Source: Hespellia sp.
Lineage (GTDB): Bacteria; Bacillota; Clostridia; Lachnospirales; Lachnospiraceae
Direction of reading: 5' to 3'
Length of the DNA stretch: 64,000 bases
Assembly (NCBI GenBank): GCA_028689735.1
Contig: JAQVCP010000003.1
Coordinates: 1 to 64,000 of the forward strand
A model generated the notes under the pieces. The model made no database searches, was not told the origin of the DNA, and saw only the letters and a list, made by a program, of their open reading frames with translations. This document shows positions 44,279 to 51,746 of this stretch, in pieces. Position numbers and translations under genes: made by a program. Positions within the stretch are counted from its first letter, which is position 1. The number at the start of each line of letters is the position of its first letter.

Positions 44279-45529
44279 TCAGATTTTTGTAGAAACCTTG
44301 TGGGTATTCAATAACTTCCCAAGTGTCGGTTCCACATGCAGATAAGTCTCACATGCGTCAATTTCCTTCTGGCTCGTTTTGCATTTGCCACTCATCTTAT
44401 CCTGCTTCACTCCCCGAATCAGGATGTTCTTCGGTGTGTGCTCCATGTCGATAAATTCCAGAACCTGAGTCTCATAGCCCTGACTCTCCAGATATTCCGC
44501 ACGCAAGCCATCCGTCACCAGTGCCGCCATACGCTCCTTCAAAAGACCATACTTGAGCACTGGGCGCAGCTCCTCGCTCTGAATCTGCCGATTCACTTCA
44601 TGCTGACAGCACGGCACCGACAGAATGACTCTGGCATTCCAGCCGATGGCCTTGGCGAGGGCAAAATCCGTTGCCGTATCACAGGCATGCAGCGTCACTA
44701 CCATATCTACCTCATCTACGCCTGTGTAATCTGCAATATCCCCCTCCAGGAACTTCAGCTTTTCATACCCATATTTCTCGCTCAATTCATTGCAGTGACG
44801 AATCACATCTCTCTTCAAGTCCAGCCCGATAATACGAATGTCATATTTCTTCAATTCGTGCAGATAATAGTACATGGCAAATGTAAGATAGGACTTGCCG
44901 CATCCGAAATCCAGAATCGTCACTTCACGATCCTTCGGAAGCTGTGGCAGAATATCCTCAATGAATTCCAAAAAACGATTGATCTGACGAAACTTATCAA
45001 ACCGGGAGCGAACGACTTTTCCATCCGGAGTCATCACGCCAAGATCCTTAAGAAACGGAACTGGTCTCCCTTCCTGCAAAATATATTCCTTCTTGCGGTT
45101 GTGAGAAAGACTCACTTCGCGAGCCGTCCCCGACTGCATCTTTTTCTTGATTGTAACCTTGCCCTTTTTACTGACCAGCACATTTGCCTGAAGATTCTTC
45201 GTCTCCAGCTGCATCTGCTTGAATTCCTGCATCAGCTCTGTAAGCCGCTCTGCAGCCTCCCCGGCTTTTAAGTTCTCGTGAAATGCCTGCGTCTTTGTAA
45301 AGGATTCCAGCTGAAAAAACAGCTCCTGCCCTTTCAGAATCGGACGAACCTTGATACGCAGCACGTCTGCCGCACCTTCCGGCCCGTTTTGTGTAGTTTG
45401 TCCGGTCTGTTCATTCTGCTCAGTTGGGGCAGTCTGTCCGGTCTGTTTTCTGCTTCTCGGGCTGCTGAGCGTGGCGGTGAGGAAAGCCGCATCCAGCGTC
45501 TGTTGTAATAATTTTTTTAATTCCTGCAT
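44279..45529 (-). CDS. Class I SAM-dependent methyltransferase (Methyltransf_32-like)
   Basis: The 416-residue protein has an N-terminal domain of unknown fold (about 1-180), with a Thr/Gln/Gly low-complexity stretch at about 28-50. A Rossmann methyltransferase domain follows: VTILDFGCGKSYLTFAMYYYL (motif I), IIGLDLKRDVI (motif II) and MVVTLHACDTATDFAL with a nearby SVPCCQHEVN. Proteins of this type are annotated as SAM-dependent methyltransferases without known substrate; the PCCQHE element is typical of the family. The C-terminal KDKMSGKCKTSQKEIDACE resembles an additional helical domain. It is first of the run ending with rsmA. Confidence 0.8.
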   Translation of the reverse strand: MQELKKLLQQTLDAAFLTATLSSPRSRKQTGQTAPTEQNEQTGQTTQNGPEGAADVLRIKVRPILKGQELFFQLESFTKTQAFHENLKAGEAAERLTELMQEFKQMQLETKNLQANVLVSKKGKVTIKKKMQSGTAREVSLSHNRKKEYILQEGRPVPFLKDLGVMTPDGKVVRSRFDKFRQINRFLEFIEDILPQLPKDREVTILDFGCGKSYLTFAMYYYLHELKKYDIRIIGLDLKRDVIRHCNELSEKYGYEKLKFLEGDIADYTGVDEVDMVVTLHACDTATDFALAKAIGWNARVILSVPCCQHEVNRQIQSEELRPVLKYGLLKERMAALVTDGLRAEYLESQGYETQVLEFIDMEHTPKNILIRGVKQDKMSGKCKTSQKEIDACETYLHVEPTLGKLLNTHKVSTKI

Positions 45530-45682
45530 TTATATTCTCCAATTGATTTTTATGATTCATTTGTAGGTAAGTAGCTTCGCTTGTAAGTAAATGGCTCTTT
45601 TCTCAGCTAATTTAGTTCCTTTGACAGGTGCACAAAAAAACGTACACCTATCAATATTATAACAAATGTACACAATTTATGA

Positions 45683-45804
45683 TATACTATTTGAAAAGTT
45701 CGTATTAGAAGCCCATCTGTGTGTTACTGTTTGCGCCTATGCAAGGGGTGCCACGAGCAGCGCGGACAATATCTGATTTGTAAGTTATAACACGGAGGTA
45801 CCAC
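45683..45804 (+). ncRNA. Structured leader RNA in front of the GIY-YIG gene (candidate)
   Basis: An extended -10 TGATATACT (TATACT at 45683-45688) is followed by a 110-nt leader that folds well on inspection. An outer helix GTGTTA/TAACAC encloses GTTTGCGC/GCGCGGAC (8 bp with two G-U), which encloses a purine-rich loop (GCAAGGGGTGCCACGAGCA). The outer helix ends beside the ribosome binding site CGGAGG. It looks like a cis-regulatory RNA, but I cannot match it to a known class. Confidence 0.4.
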
Positions 45805-46056
45805 ATGAATTATACCTATATGATCAAATGCAGTGACGGAAGTCTCTACACCGGCTGGACCAACAATCTAGAAAAAAGAATCGATGCACATAACAGTGGT
45901 AATGGCGCCAAGTATACGAAAGCCCGACTCCCGGTAACGCTCGTCTATTATGAAAAATTTGCAACAAAAGAAGAGGCGATGAAGCGCGAATACGCCATCA
46001 AACACCTCTCCCGTGCGCAAAAATTAAAACTGATAAAAGCCGACACTGCTCAATAA
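45805..46056 (+). CDS. GIY-YIG nuclease-domain protein (YazA/UPF0213-like)
   Basis: The 83-residue protein is a single GIY-YIG domain: YTYMIKCSDGSLYTGWTNNLEKRIDAHNSG with the Tyr pair and Arg, then AKYTKARLPVTLVYYEKF and the Glu in EEAMKREYAIKHLSR. Such minimal proteins are widespread; some have nuclease activity but cellular roles are unclear. Its ATG at 45805 follows GGAGG, and it is convergent with spoIIQ, the stop codons being adjacent (46056/46057). Confidence 0.93.
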   Translation: MNYTYMIKCSDGSLYTGWTNNLEKRIDAHNSGNGAKYTKARLPVTLVYYEKFATKEEAMKREYAIKHLSRAQKLKLIKADTAQ

Positions 46057-46890
46057 TTATCCTTCTACATACTCGATTGGATTCACTGGTTCGCCATCTT
46101 TCAGCATCTGAAAGTACAGGCTGACTCCTTCTACACTATAGTATTTTGTCGGTGTTGTCAGGTAGCCAAGCAACTCTCCTGTTGCAAGATAATCTCCCGC
46201 TTCCACCTGGACATCCTTCAGTTGTCCATAGACCGCTTCGTAACCATTCCCCATATCCAGTTTCACTGTCATCCCAGTCTGTGCAGAATCTTCCACGCTC
46301 TCCACGATTCCCGATGCTGCTGCCAGAATCTCCTCATCTTCTTTTCCGCCGATAATCACTGCCGGATTGTAACGGTACTGCTGCAATGTAGAGTAGTAAA
46401 CCATCTTGTCCATACTGTAGTTCAGCAAAATTGCACCACTTGCAGGCCACACTAATGTACTGTCCTCGTCAAAATAAACTTCTGCCGCTGTACCTTCTGT
46501 GGCAACACTGTCTTGTGCTGCACTGCCATTTTCAATGGTAGTTCCTGTGTCTGATGTACCATCCTGACTCCCCGATACATCGCCATCCTCTGCCTTTGTT
46601 CCGTCTGTTGAATCGCTTTCATTTGCTGTATCTGTTGAACTGGTCCCGTTTGGATCCTCAGCACCATTTCCCTCTGTGGTGTCGGATGTATCCGTCTCCG
46701 GCAGAAGGATATCATTGGTCGTCGCCTCTTTGCTCTGTTCCTCGGCTTTCGCCAGTTCATTTTCCATCTTCTGTTGATAATTGTGGAATGTATAGGCACC
46801 TACCATAGTGACCACTGCCACAAAACAGACAACGATTCCAATCGCTGCGCCCTTCCCCTTTAGGGAAAATTTCTTTTCTTCCTTTTTCAT
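46057..46890 (-). CDS. spoIIQ: SpoIIQ-like forespore protein with degenerate M23 (LytM) domain
   Basis: The 277-residue protein has a short basic cytoplasmic start, one membrane helix (AAIGIVVCFVAVVTMVGAYTF, about 12-32), a long Asp/Ser/Thr/Gly-rich linker (about 50-140) and a C-terminal M23-type domain. SpoIIQ is made in the forespore and joins SpoIIIAH in the channel complex across the two engulfment membranes. The zinc ligands are absent: Asn replaces the first His (NPAVIIGG) and the HxH strand reads SLYFQM, so it is a structural rather than a peptidoglycan-cutting form. ATG at 46890 behind AGAGGTG. A sigma-F promoter with consensus match lies just upstream, and spoIID precedes it. Confidence 0.88.
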   Translation of the reverse strand: MKKEEKKFSLKGKGAAIGIVVCFVAVVTMVGAYTFHNYQQKMENELAKAEEQSKEATTNDILLPETDTSDTTEGNGAEDPNGTSSTDTANESDSTDGTKAEDGDVSGSQDGTSDTGTTIENGSAAQDSVATEGTAAEVYFDEDSTLVWPASGAILLNYSMDKMVYYSTLQQYRYNPAVIIGGKEDEEILAAASGIVESVEDSAQTGMTVKLDMGNGYEAVYGQLKDVQVEAGDYLATGELLGYLTTPTKYYSVEGVSLYFQMLKDGEPVNPIEYVEG

Positions 46891-46908
46891 GTTCATCACC
46901 TCTGACTG

Positions 46909-46938
46909 TATTTTTGCCAGAAATATAACTGGTTATAC
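46909..46938 (-). promoter_or_regulatory. Sigma-F promoter of spoIIQ
   Basis: On the minus strand GTATA (46938-46934), a 15-nt spacer and GGCAAAAATA (46918-46909) match the sigma-F consensus GYATA-N15-GGNNANAMTW at every defined position. The predicted start near 46902 gives a very short leader. The gene is a forespore gene in every studied sporulator. Confidence 0.8.
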
Positions 46939-46970
46939 ATGAATTATATTTTTCAAAAAATTATTTTACC

Positions 46971-47002
46971 AACTTCTCTCTTGTACAACTTCTCTCTTGT
47001 AC
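46971..47002. repeat. Perfect 16-bp tandem duplication
   Basis: AACTTCTCTCTTGTAC occurs at 46971-46986 and directly again at 46987-47002, in the spacer between spoIID and the spoIIQ promoter. No further copies are seen. Confidence 0.9.
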
Positions 47003-47028
47003 TATATTGTAAACCATTCCTTGTAAGG

Positions 47029-48078
47029 TTATATTTCGTCCACCTCCACCCCCTCAAAGAAATAACCCAGAATCTCCTGCATACTTTTTCCCTCTTTTGC
47101 CATCTCGTTTGCTGTCCACTGGCTCATCCCAAGTCCATGCCCGTTCCCTACCGTTGTAATCTGCAGCTCCTCCCCCCTTTCCTGAAAAGAGATATTACAG
47201 GAAGCAAGACCCAGCGCCTGGCGGAATTCTTCGCCGCTGCAGGTGGTCCTTCCGACCCTGATCTGCAGGGCATATCCTGCAGAATCGGTCTGCACGACCT
47301 CCAGATCTGAAAACTCCAATTCTTTCTGCTGTGTCTCCTGTGCCTTTTGATTCTCCAGTTCTGCCTCCGCTGCCTCCGCTGCTTTCGCCTCCTTTTCTTC
47401 CTCCCTTTTCTGCATCTCAGTTTCCCCAGCTTTCTCCTCCTGAGCTTCCTTCTCTGGTGCTTCCGCCCCTGACACTTCCACAGCCACCAGGTACGGATGA
47501 CACGCGTGCTGCACCTCCTGATAAGAATATGTACCGATATGAATCGCCGCATCTGCCTCTTTGTCCGTCTCACATGCCACCGCTTTCAGATAAGGGTAGG
47601 CTTCACTTTTCAGGACTTCCTGCCCGCTGCGGGTGCTGCCGTTGTTGGACTGGTGAAATGGTGTCAGTGCGTATGTTCCGTTGTATTTCAAGACCGTTTT
47701 TCCAGTTTCCTCCACAGCCGACTTGATCTTTTGATAGTTTTTCTCATAATTGTCCGCTCCCCATTTATCCGCCATCTGCTCCGGTGTCAGCGCTTCACCG
47801 CTCTCTTTTTTTCCTTCCCGGAAATATTCTGTCCGCAGAAGTATCGCCTGACATTTTAATGCTTCCGCCTCATAGTCCGCAGGCATAGAAGCTGCCAGCA
47901 GACCAATCAGGTACTGGTTCTGGTGCTCTGCATCGCTTGGTCGCTCTGTCCCGTGTAAGAAAACAGTAATGACATAAGGCAGGAGAATCAGAATCAGGAA
48001 AAAAGATCCGATAGACTGCAGACGCAGCTTTAGTTTTATTAGGAATATTGGGAAACGATCCGGCATTATTTGCAGCAT
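47029..48078 (-). CDS. spoIID: Stage II sporulation protein D (peptidoglycan lytic enzyme)
   Basis: The 349-residue protein has a membrane anchor (SIGSFFLILILLPYVITVFLH, about 20-40). The SpoIID domain includes YEAEALKCQAILLRTEY with the likely catalytic Glu, an Asn/Ser-rich FHQSNNGSTRS and the end VGNGHGLGMSQWTANEMAKEGKSMQEIL. SpoIID cleaves glycan strands with SpoIIM/SpoIIP at engulfment. About 55 residues of Glu/Lys/Ala/Gln-rich sequence (from AEAPEKEAQEEK to ETQQKELEF) interrupt the domain between YLVAVEVSG and LEVVQTDSAG, an unusual coiled-coil-like insertion. The ATG at 48078 follows GGAGGG by 7 nt, and that site lies inside a 16-bp hairpin. Confidence 0.92.
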   Translation of the reverse strand: MLQIMPDRFPIFLIKLKLRLQSIGSFFLILILLPYVITVFLHGTERPSDAEHQNQYLIGLLAASMPADYEAEALKCQAILLRTEYFREGKKESGEALTPEQMADKWGADNYEKNYQKIKSAVEETGKTVLKYNGTYALTPFHQSNNGSTRSGQEVLKSEAYPYLKAVACETDKEADAAIHIGTYSYQEVQHACHPYLVAVEVSGAEAPEKEAQEEKAGETEMQKREEEKEAKAAEAAEAELENQKAQETQQKELEFSDLEVVQTDSAGYALQIRVGRTTCSGEEFRQALGLASCNISFQERGEELQITTVGNGHGLGMSQWTANEMAKEGKSMQEILGYFFEGVEVDEI

Positions 48079-48080
48079 AA

Positions 48081-48117
48081 AAGAGCCCTCCATATATTAT
48101 CTATATGGAAGACTCTT
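48081..48117 (-). promoter_or_regulatory. Hairpin masking the spoIID ribosome binding site
   Basis: In the transcript AAGAGUCUUCCAUAUA (from 48117-48102) pairs with UAUAUGGAGGGCUCUU (48096-48081): 16 bp with two G-U around a 5-nt loop. The GGAGGG ribosome binding site is in the 3' arm and the stem ends 2 nt before the AUG. The UCUUUU at its 3' edge gives it some terminator character too. Confidence 0.85.
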
Positions 48118-48229
48118 CTATGTTATTAATGTAAAATATTGTTTTCTTAAGTAAGATGATTCCATCAGCTCTGACTGCTGTCAAATGTCGTCCTTAACCC
48201 ATATCAGTCCACGCCGACATCCCCATAAA

Positions 48230-49168
48230 CTACTCAGACTTCTGATCCTCATGGAATTCATAGGACTCTGTGGGTTCGGCTTCAACTACTGCCTGGGAAG
48301 GCTCCTGCACTGCCTCATCTGTTCCACTCTGCTCTGTTGTCTGTATCGGCACATCACTGCTTACCGATATCACTTCCGGCTCCTGCACTGGCACCTCGCC
48401 TCCCGGTACTACTGGCTCCTGCACCGGCATCTCTTCACCTTGTTCTTCCGGCTGCTGCGGACTTGCCGTCATCGGAGGTATCTCCTGAAAGTCCTGGTAT
48501 CCCTGCGCCGGGTCATACTTCGGAACCGGACGGTTAAAATATTCTTCAAATTCCGGATGGAACGGCTTCCTGCTCATCACAAAGAGACAGATGGCCTCAT
48601 AACACGGAATAAAGATTCCCAATATTGCATGGACGAGTGCCATATTATTGGTAGTGATTCTGCCGTAAATCTGATAATCTACCAGCAATTTAAGTCCTTT
48701 ATAAACCGCCTGGTACAATATGCTGATCAGCACAAAGAGAATGATCCAGATAACCATTGCGCCCAGCGCTCCGCCGGAAATGTTCATATGAGGACCTGAA
48801 AGTCCCATAGTCAGACCAAACATCGCCCCGAAGATCATCACATACGAAATCCCAAAAAGTATATTCCAGGCAATCGGAAGTACAATCAGCCAGATTCCCG
48901 GATTTTTGATACTTTTATTCTTCAGGCGGATATCGTCTGAGACTTCACCCTGCAGGTAGTATCTGGCGAACGGAATAAATGCCAGCCATGGATATTCTAC
49001 CTTCTGGCGCTTCGCCAATTTGTACATTCCCACACCCTTCAAAATATAAAGGACAAGCTTTGCCACCAGAACCACCAGCAAAAAAATCATATAAACGGCA
49101 ACAAATGTCAATATGCCGGATCCAATAGAATCCTCCAGCATCGCACTATCATAACTATATGTATTCAA
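48230..49168 (-). CDS. Hypothetical multi-pass membrane protein with Pro/Glu/Gln-rich tail
   Basis: The 312-residue protein has four hydrophobic regions (about 14-40, 82-125, 132-160 and 180-205) and the internal motif YPWLAFIPFARYYLQGEV, seen in several uncharacterised Firmicutes membrane proteins. From about residue 225 the tail is disordered and Pro/Glu/Val/Gln-rich, with a repeated VPVQEPEV-type unit. I chose TTG at 49168 because AAAGGAG lies 9 nt upstream; an ATG nine codons later is the alternative. It is separated from glycogen phosphorylase by a hairpin. Function unknown. Confidence 0.7.
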   Translation of the reverse strand: MNTYSYDSAMLEDSIGSGILTFVAVYMIFLLVVLVAKLVLYILKGVGMYKLAKRQKVEYPWLAFIPFARYYLQGEVSDDIRLKNKSIKNPGIWLIVLPIAWNILFGISYVMIFGAMFGLTMGLSGPHMNISGGALGAMVIWIILFVLISILYQAVYKGLKLLVDYQIYGRITTNNMALVHAILGIFIPCYEAICLFVMSRKPFHPEFEEYFNRPVPKYDPAQGYQDFQEIPPMTASPQQPEEQGEEMPVQEPVVPGGEVPVQEPEVISVSSDVPIQTTEQSGTDEAVQEPSQAVVEAEPTESYEFHEDQKSE

Positions 49169-49213
49169 GATATCCAATCTCCTTTCAAACTCCTGTATCC
49201 AATTACAGCAAAC

Positions 49214-49250
49214 GTCCACAAACAGCCGGCACTGCCGGTTGTCTGTGAAC
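49214..49250 (-). terminator. Hairpin downstream of glycogen phosphorylase
   Basis: Seventeen-base arms (49214-49230 and 49234-49250) pair at 16 positions in the minus-strand RNA, with a 3-nt loop. Only GTTTG follows, so termination may be partial and the next gene may be reached by readthrough. Confidence 0.6.
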
Positions 49251-49274
49251 GCCCCCTGTTCCTAAAAACACCTC

Positions 49275-51743
49275 TTACTGCTCTGGTGTCACTGTTACTT
49301 TCTTTAGTTTCCAGATATCAGAAACATATTCTTCAATGGTTCTGTCCGATGTAAACTTACCACAGCAGGCGGTATTCATCATCGCGATCTTAGACCACTT
49401 GTTCTCATCACGGTACGCTGCTTCAACGCGTCTCTGTGCGTCTGCATAAGAACGGAAGTCCTTCAGGATGAAGTAGGTATCCGGTCTGTCTGAACAGTTT
49501 ATATTCAGAAGAGCATCGTAAAGATTCTTGTACATGCTGTGATCGCCGTTGGAGTAGGTTCCATCCATCAGCTGATCCACAATGCGTTTGATATCCCAGT
49601 CATTGAAGTAGATATCTGTCGGGTTGTAGCCACCATTCTGCTCGTAATTGATAACCTCGTCAGAACTCAGTCCGAAGATAAATGCATTCTCAGAACCAAC
49701 CTCTTCCACGATCTCTACATTTGCCCCGTCCATAGTTCCGAGAGTCGGTGCACCATTCAGCATGAACTTCATGTTACCTGTACCGGAAGCTTCCTTAGAT
49801 GCTGTAGAAATCTGCTCGCTGACATCTGCTGCCGCAAAGATCAACTCAGCATTCGATACACGGTAATCCTCGATGAAGACTACTTTGATCTTGCCGTTGA
49901 TGCTTCTGTCATTGTTCACGACATCTGCAACCGAGTTGATGAGCTTGATCGTCTCTTTCGCTCTCTGGTATCCGGCTGCGGCCTTCGCTCCGAAGATAAA
50001 TGTTCTTGGATAGAAGGACATCTCCGGGTGCTCTTTAATCTGGTTGTACAGATACATTACATGTAAAATGTTAAGCAGCTGACGTTTGTACTCATGCAGA
50101 CGCTTTACCTGTACGTCGAAGATAGAACGTGGATCTACTTCGATACCATTGTGTTTTAAAATGTATGCTGCAAGACGCTCTTTGTTCTTATACTTGATCT
50201 GCATGAACTCACGGCGCGCGTTCTCATCATTTACCAGTGGCTTTAAGTTCGCCATCTTAGAAAGATCTGTAATCCAGCCGTCACCGATTCTGTCTGTGAT
50301 CCAGTCAGCAAGCAGTGGATTGGCATGCATAAGGAAACGTCTCTGTGTGATACCGTTTGTCTTATTGTTGAACTTCTCAGGCATCATCTCATAGAAATCT
50401 TTTAATTCCTGGTTCTTTAAAATCTCTGTGTGAAGTCTTGCAACTCCATTGACAGAGTATCCTGCTGCGATCGCAAGATGAGCCATCTTCACCTGTCCGT
50501 CACGTAAAATTGCCATCTTTGCAACCTTCTGTTCGTTGCCCGGATACATTTCTCTGATCTTGTTCACAAAGCGACGGTCGATTTCCTGCACGATCTGGTA
50601 GATACGTGGAAGCAGTTTGGAGAAGAGGTCGATTGGCCATTTCTCAAGTGCTTCTGCCATGATGGTATGGTTTGTGTATGCAACCGTTTTTGTTGTGACA
50701 TCCCATGCTTCTTCCCATGTCAGACCTTCCTGATCGATAAGAAGTCTCATCAGCTCTGCAACGGATACGGTTGGGTGTGTATCGTTCATCTGGATGGTAA
50801 CTTTTTCGTATAACTTTTTCACATCAACGTGTTTCTTTTTATATTTTACAAGCATTGCCTGTAAGCTGGCAGAAATGAAGAAATACTGCTGTTTGAGACG
50901 AAGCTCTTTTCCTGCGTAATGATTGTCGTTCGGGTAAAGTACCTCAACGATATTCTTTGCAAGGTTCTCCTGCTCTACTGCTTTGTGGTAATCTCCACGG
51001 TCAAATGAATCCAGCTGGAAGTCAGTGATTGCCTTTGCGTCCCAGATACGGAGTGTGTTGACTACATGGTTGCCGTAACCAACAATTGGCATATCATATG
51101 GGATTGCAAGTACGGACTCGTAGTTCTCCTGGATGAACTTATCCTTGCCAGTTACCGGGTCCTTCTCGAAACGGATGTCTCCGCCGAAACGTACTTCCTT
51201 CGCATATTCTTCTCTGCGCAGTTCAAATGGATTTCCCTCTTTTAACCAGTTATCCGGTGTCTCGATCTGATAACCGTTCTCGATCTTCTGTTTGAACATA
51301 CCGTAACGATAACGGATACCACAACCATATGCAGGGTAGTTCAATGTTGCAAGAGAATCTAAGAAGCAGGCAGCAAGACGGCCGAGACCTCCGTTACCAA
51401 GTGCTGCATCCGGCTCTTCATCCTCGATGACATTGAGGTCGATTCCCATCTCATCCAGTGCTTCCTGAACCTCTTTGTAAGCTGTCATATTGATCAGGTT
51501 GTTGCCAAGTGCTCTACCCATAAGGAATTCCATTGACATGTAGTAAACAGTCTTCGGATCCTCTTTGTCATATGTCTCCTGTGTAGCAAGCCAGTCATCA
51601 ATGATGGCCTCCTTTATCGCATAAGACACTGCCTGGAATAACTGCTGAGGTGTTGCCTCATCCACATTCTTTCGGTACAGTCTTCTTACGTTCTTCTTCA
51701 CATCACTCTTAAATGCTTCCTTCTCAAATCTTTCGTTATACAT
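49275..51743 (-). CDS. glgP: Glycogen/starch/alpha-glucan phosphorylase
   Basis: The 822-residue enzyme is a complete GT35 phosphorylase: ALGNGGLGRLAACFLDSLATL, the GIRYRYGMFKQ region, MNDTHPTVSVAELMR, VKRLHEYKRQLLN and the pyridoxal-phosphate site EASGTGNMKFMLNG with the Schiff-base Lys, then VEIVEEVG. It releases glucose-1-phosphate from glycogen or maltodextrin. With the phosphoglucomutase and GH13 enzyme in this window it can complete cytoplasmic glucan breakdown. It begins 3 bp after the ileS stop, an unexpected partner likely sharing readthrough from the T-box-controlled transcript. Confidence 0.96.
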   Translation of the reverse strand: MYNERFEKEAFKSDVKKNVRRLYRKNVDEATPQQLFQAVSYAIKEAIIDDWLATQETYDKEDPKTVYYMSMEFLMGRALGNNLINMTAYKEVQEALDEMGIDLNVIEDEEPDAALGNGGLGRLAACFLDSLATLNYPAYGCGIRYRYGMFKQKIENGYQIETPDNWLKEGNPFELRREEYAKEVRFGGDIRFEKDPVTGKDKFIQENYESVLAIPYDMPIVGYGNHVVNTLRIWDAKAITDFQLDSFDRGDYHKAVEQENLAKNIVEVLYPNDNHYAGKELRLKQQYFFISASLQAMLVKYKKKHVDVKKLYEKVTIQMNDTHPTVSVAELMRLLIDQEGLTWEEAWDVTTKTVAYTNHTIMAEALEKWPIDLFSKLLPRIYQIVQEIDRRFVNKIREMYPGNEQKVAKMAILRDGQVKMAHLAIAAGYSVNGVARLHTEILKNQELKDFYEMMPEKFNNKTNGITQRRFLMHANPLLADWITDRIGDGWITDLSKMANLKPLVNDENARREFMQIKYKNKERLAAYILKHNGIEVDPRSIFDVQVKRLHEYKRQLLNILHVMYLYNQIKEHPEMSFYPRTFIFGAKAAAGYQRAKETIKLINSVADVVNNDRSINGKIKVVFIEDYRVSNAELIFAAADVSEQISTASKEASGTGNMKFMLNGAPTLGTMDGANVEIVEEVGSENAFIFGLSSDEVINYEQNGGYNPTDIYFNDWDIKRIVDQLMDGTYSNGDHSMYKNLYDALLNINCSDRPDTYFILKDFRSYADAQRRVEAAYRDENKWSKIAMMNTACCGKFTSDRTIEEYVSDIWKLKKVTVTPEQ

Positions 51744-51746
51744 AAA

